From a sulfur-oxidizing endosymbiont of Gigantopelta aegis (GTDB lineage Bacteria > Pseudomonadota > Gammaproteobacteria > GRL18), in the NCBI RefSeq assembly GCF_016097415.1, contig NZ_JAEHGE010000001.1:3582857-3646856 (forward strand): DNA of 64,000 nucleotides. Direction: 5' to 3'. The notes under the pieces were generated by a model, which worked only from the letters and a program-made list of their open reading frames with translations, had not been told where the DNA came from and searched no databases. Below are positions 62,895 through 64,000 of the stretch, one piece after another (positions within the stretch are counted from its first letter, which is position 1; every line of letters begins with the position of its first letter). The position numbers and the translations under genes are program-made.

Positions 62895-62938
62895 AATTAT
62901 ACTATAATTATACTATAATTATACTATAATTATACTAT
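62895..62938 (+). promoter_or_regulatory. Four 11-base repeats each carrying a TATAAT-like box, upstream of the IS1595 transposase
   Basis: Four exact copies of aattatactat in tandem begin at 62895, 62906, 62917 and 62928. Across each junction the sequence reads tactataat, containing a TATAAT, so several -10 boxes are stacked about 30-65 bases before the start codon. No strong -35 is seen. Copy number could set transposase expression. Confidence 0.6.
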
Positions 62939-62971
62939 AATTAAAGTATAGATTATGTGTGGAGTAGAATG

Positions 62972-63919
62972 ATGTCAAAAAATAAAATTCAGTTTCAAGA
63001 AGGTTATAGTTTATTTGAGCTTTTTAATGATTATGGCACTGACAAACAGTGCCGACAAGCCTTATTTAAATGGAAATTTCCTGATGGATTTGTTTGCCCA
63101 GAGTGTGGCAATAAGACTTATTGCACTCTAGAACATCGCCATCTTTATCAGTGCCACCATTGTCATCATCAGACATCAGCAACCTGTGGGACAATATTTG
63201 ATAGTACCAAACTGCCTTTATCTAAGTGGTTTTTAGCGATTCATCTTATGACTCAATTGAAGACAGCGGTTTCAGCATTAGAATTAAAGAGACAGCTTAA
63301 GGTAAGCTACAATACAGCCTGGAGTATGAAACAAAAGATCATGCAGGTTATGAAAGAACGTGATGACAGTAAACCTTTATCAGGCATCATTCAAATTGAT
63401 GATGCCTACTGGGGTGGTGAGCACAGAGGCGGCTCCAGAGGTCGTGGTTCAGAAAATAAAACACCGTTCGTTGCAGCCGTTTCTACTAATGAAGATGGAC
63501 ACCCGATTGCAATGAATTTAAATGTGCTTAAAGGGTTTAAATCCAGTGAAATAAAACGATGGGCACAAACTCATTTAACACCTGGAAGTACTGTTTACTC
63601 AGATGGGTTAAATTGTTTTCCTGCGGTTAAAGAAGCTGACTGTAAGCATGTTCCAATCGTCACGGGTGGTGGTGCGGCAAGTGTTGATAAAATTGAGTTT
63701 ATCTGGGTTAACACTATGATAGGTAATATTAAAAACTCTATGAAGGGAAGCTATCATTCCATTAACTCAAAACATTTACCTCGGTATCTTGCTGAATTTT
63801 GTTATCGGTTTAATAGACGCTTTAACTTAAAAGACATGATGCCAAGGTTTTTATGCGTGGCGATGAAAACGCCACCTATGAATGGAAAGCTCCTAAAAAT
63901 GGCGGAGCTTTATGGGTAA
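62972..63919 (+). CDS. IS1595-type transposase
   Basis: 315 residues from ATG 62972 (GGAG seven bases upstream; in-frame ATG 62969 and GTG 62957 are alternatives). An N-terminal zinc ribbon (CPECGNKTYC ... YQCHHCHHQTS) is followed by the ISXO2-like DDE core: IIQIDDAYWGGEHRGG, TVYSDGLNCF and the C-terminal NIKNSMKGSYHSINSKHLP with FCYRFNRRF. No damage is seen. Confidence 0.96.
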   Translation: MSKNKIQFQEGYSLFELFNDYGTDKQCRQALFKWKFPDGFVCPECGNKTYCTLEHRHLYQCHHCHHQTSATCGTIFDSTKLPLSKWFLAIHLMTQLKTAVSALELKRQLKVSYNTAWSMKQKIMQVMKERDDSKPLSGIIQIDDAYWGGEHRGGSRGRGSENKTPFVAAVSTNEDGHPIAMNLNVLKGFKSSEIKRWAQTHLTPGSTVYSDGLNCFPAVKEADCKHVPIVTGGGAASVDKIEFIWVNTMIGNIKNSMKGSYHSINSKHLPRYLAEFCYRFNRRFNLKDMMPRFLCVAMKTPPMNGKLLKMAELYG

Positions 63920-64000
63920 TCAAGATATATTATATAAATGAGAACTTGTTTGTATTCTAATTTGATGTATTTCTACTTTTTATGAGTTACAAATGATTTC

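Larger units (their letters stand above)
62861..63924 (+). mobile_element. Complete IS1595-family element
   Basis: The 1064-base element has inverted ends cttgattaccca-aagctccgcca and the matching tggcggagctt-tgggtaatcaag. An exact 8-base duplication, atatatta, is at 62853-62860 and 63925-63932. It carries one transposase gene. It is inserted in the AT-rich gap after the small membrane protein and does not appear to break a gene. The remaining bases 63933-64000 show no feature. Confidence 0.95.

Overview
The window reads as a piece of a gammaproteobacterial chromosome of moderate AT content. The evidence is the rRNA operon with tRNA-Ala in its spacer, the complete gammaproteobacterial order iscR-iscS-iscU-iscA-hscB-hscA-fdx-iscX-rlmN-pilW-rodZ-hisS-yfgM-bamB-der, the suhB/trmJ/cysE group just upstream of it, and the cmoA-cmoB pair. 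I cannot name genus or species from the sequence alone. The many recent IS insertions into genes and the frame-broken housekeeping genes fit a genome under relaxed selection (for example host-associated), but some of the frame breaks could be assembly errors.

Layout. 1-4008: end of an rrn operon (16S-23S spacer with tRNA-Ala, 23S, 5S, terminator). 4193-6944: birA, coaX and a SPOR-like gene, all with several frame breaks. 7005-7080: tRNA-Thr, followed by the wreck of an integrative element: a tyrosine integrase broken by an IS66 remnant, a decayed IS21, and a conjugative VirB4/TraC-type ATPase gene cut by one complete IS66 and truncated by a second, different IS66 (to 17228). 17339-23877: a DUF1501 gene and a giant DUF1800 surface-type gene, the latter cut by an IS3-family element. 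24028-28624: suhB, trmJ (cut by a second IS3 copy) and cysE. 28658-35009: the ISC iron-sulfur assembly operon. 35002-42771: rlmN, pilW, rodZ, hisS, yfgM, bamB, der. 43220-45918: a DDE transposase gene cut by a third IS3 copy. 46052-50996: a cNMP-binding protein, a tiny membrane protein, a cytochrome c lipoprotein, rimO, cmoA, cmoB and a SET-domain gene. 51338-55892: a chemoreceptor gene cut by IS66. 55941-62712: ClC channel, FKBP isomerase, MsrA-MsrB fusion, a two-component pair and a 48-residue membrane protein. 62861-63924: a complete IS1595-type element.

Six IS elements in the window have target duplications that can be read directly: 8 bp for one copy of each of the two IS66 types and for IS1595, and 3 bp for all three IS3 copies. 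Five of these six sit inside genes, and in each of those five removal of the IS plus one duplication restores an open frame. Between genes there are at least three families of dispersed palindromes, one of them nested inside another, and one pair inside the iscR-cysE/hscB-hscA region whose two copies show a compensated base-pair change. The best candidates for undescribed biology are these palindrome families, the long structured non-coding tail of the IS3-family element, and the repeat-built DUF1800 protein. I found no CRISPR array, toxin-antitoxin pair or recognisable defence cassette.
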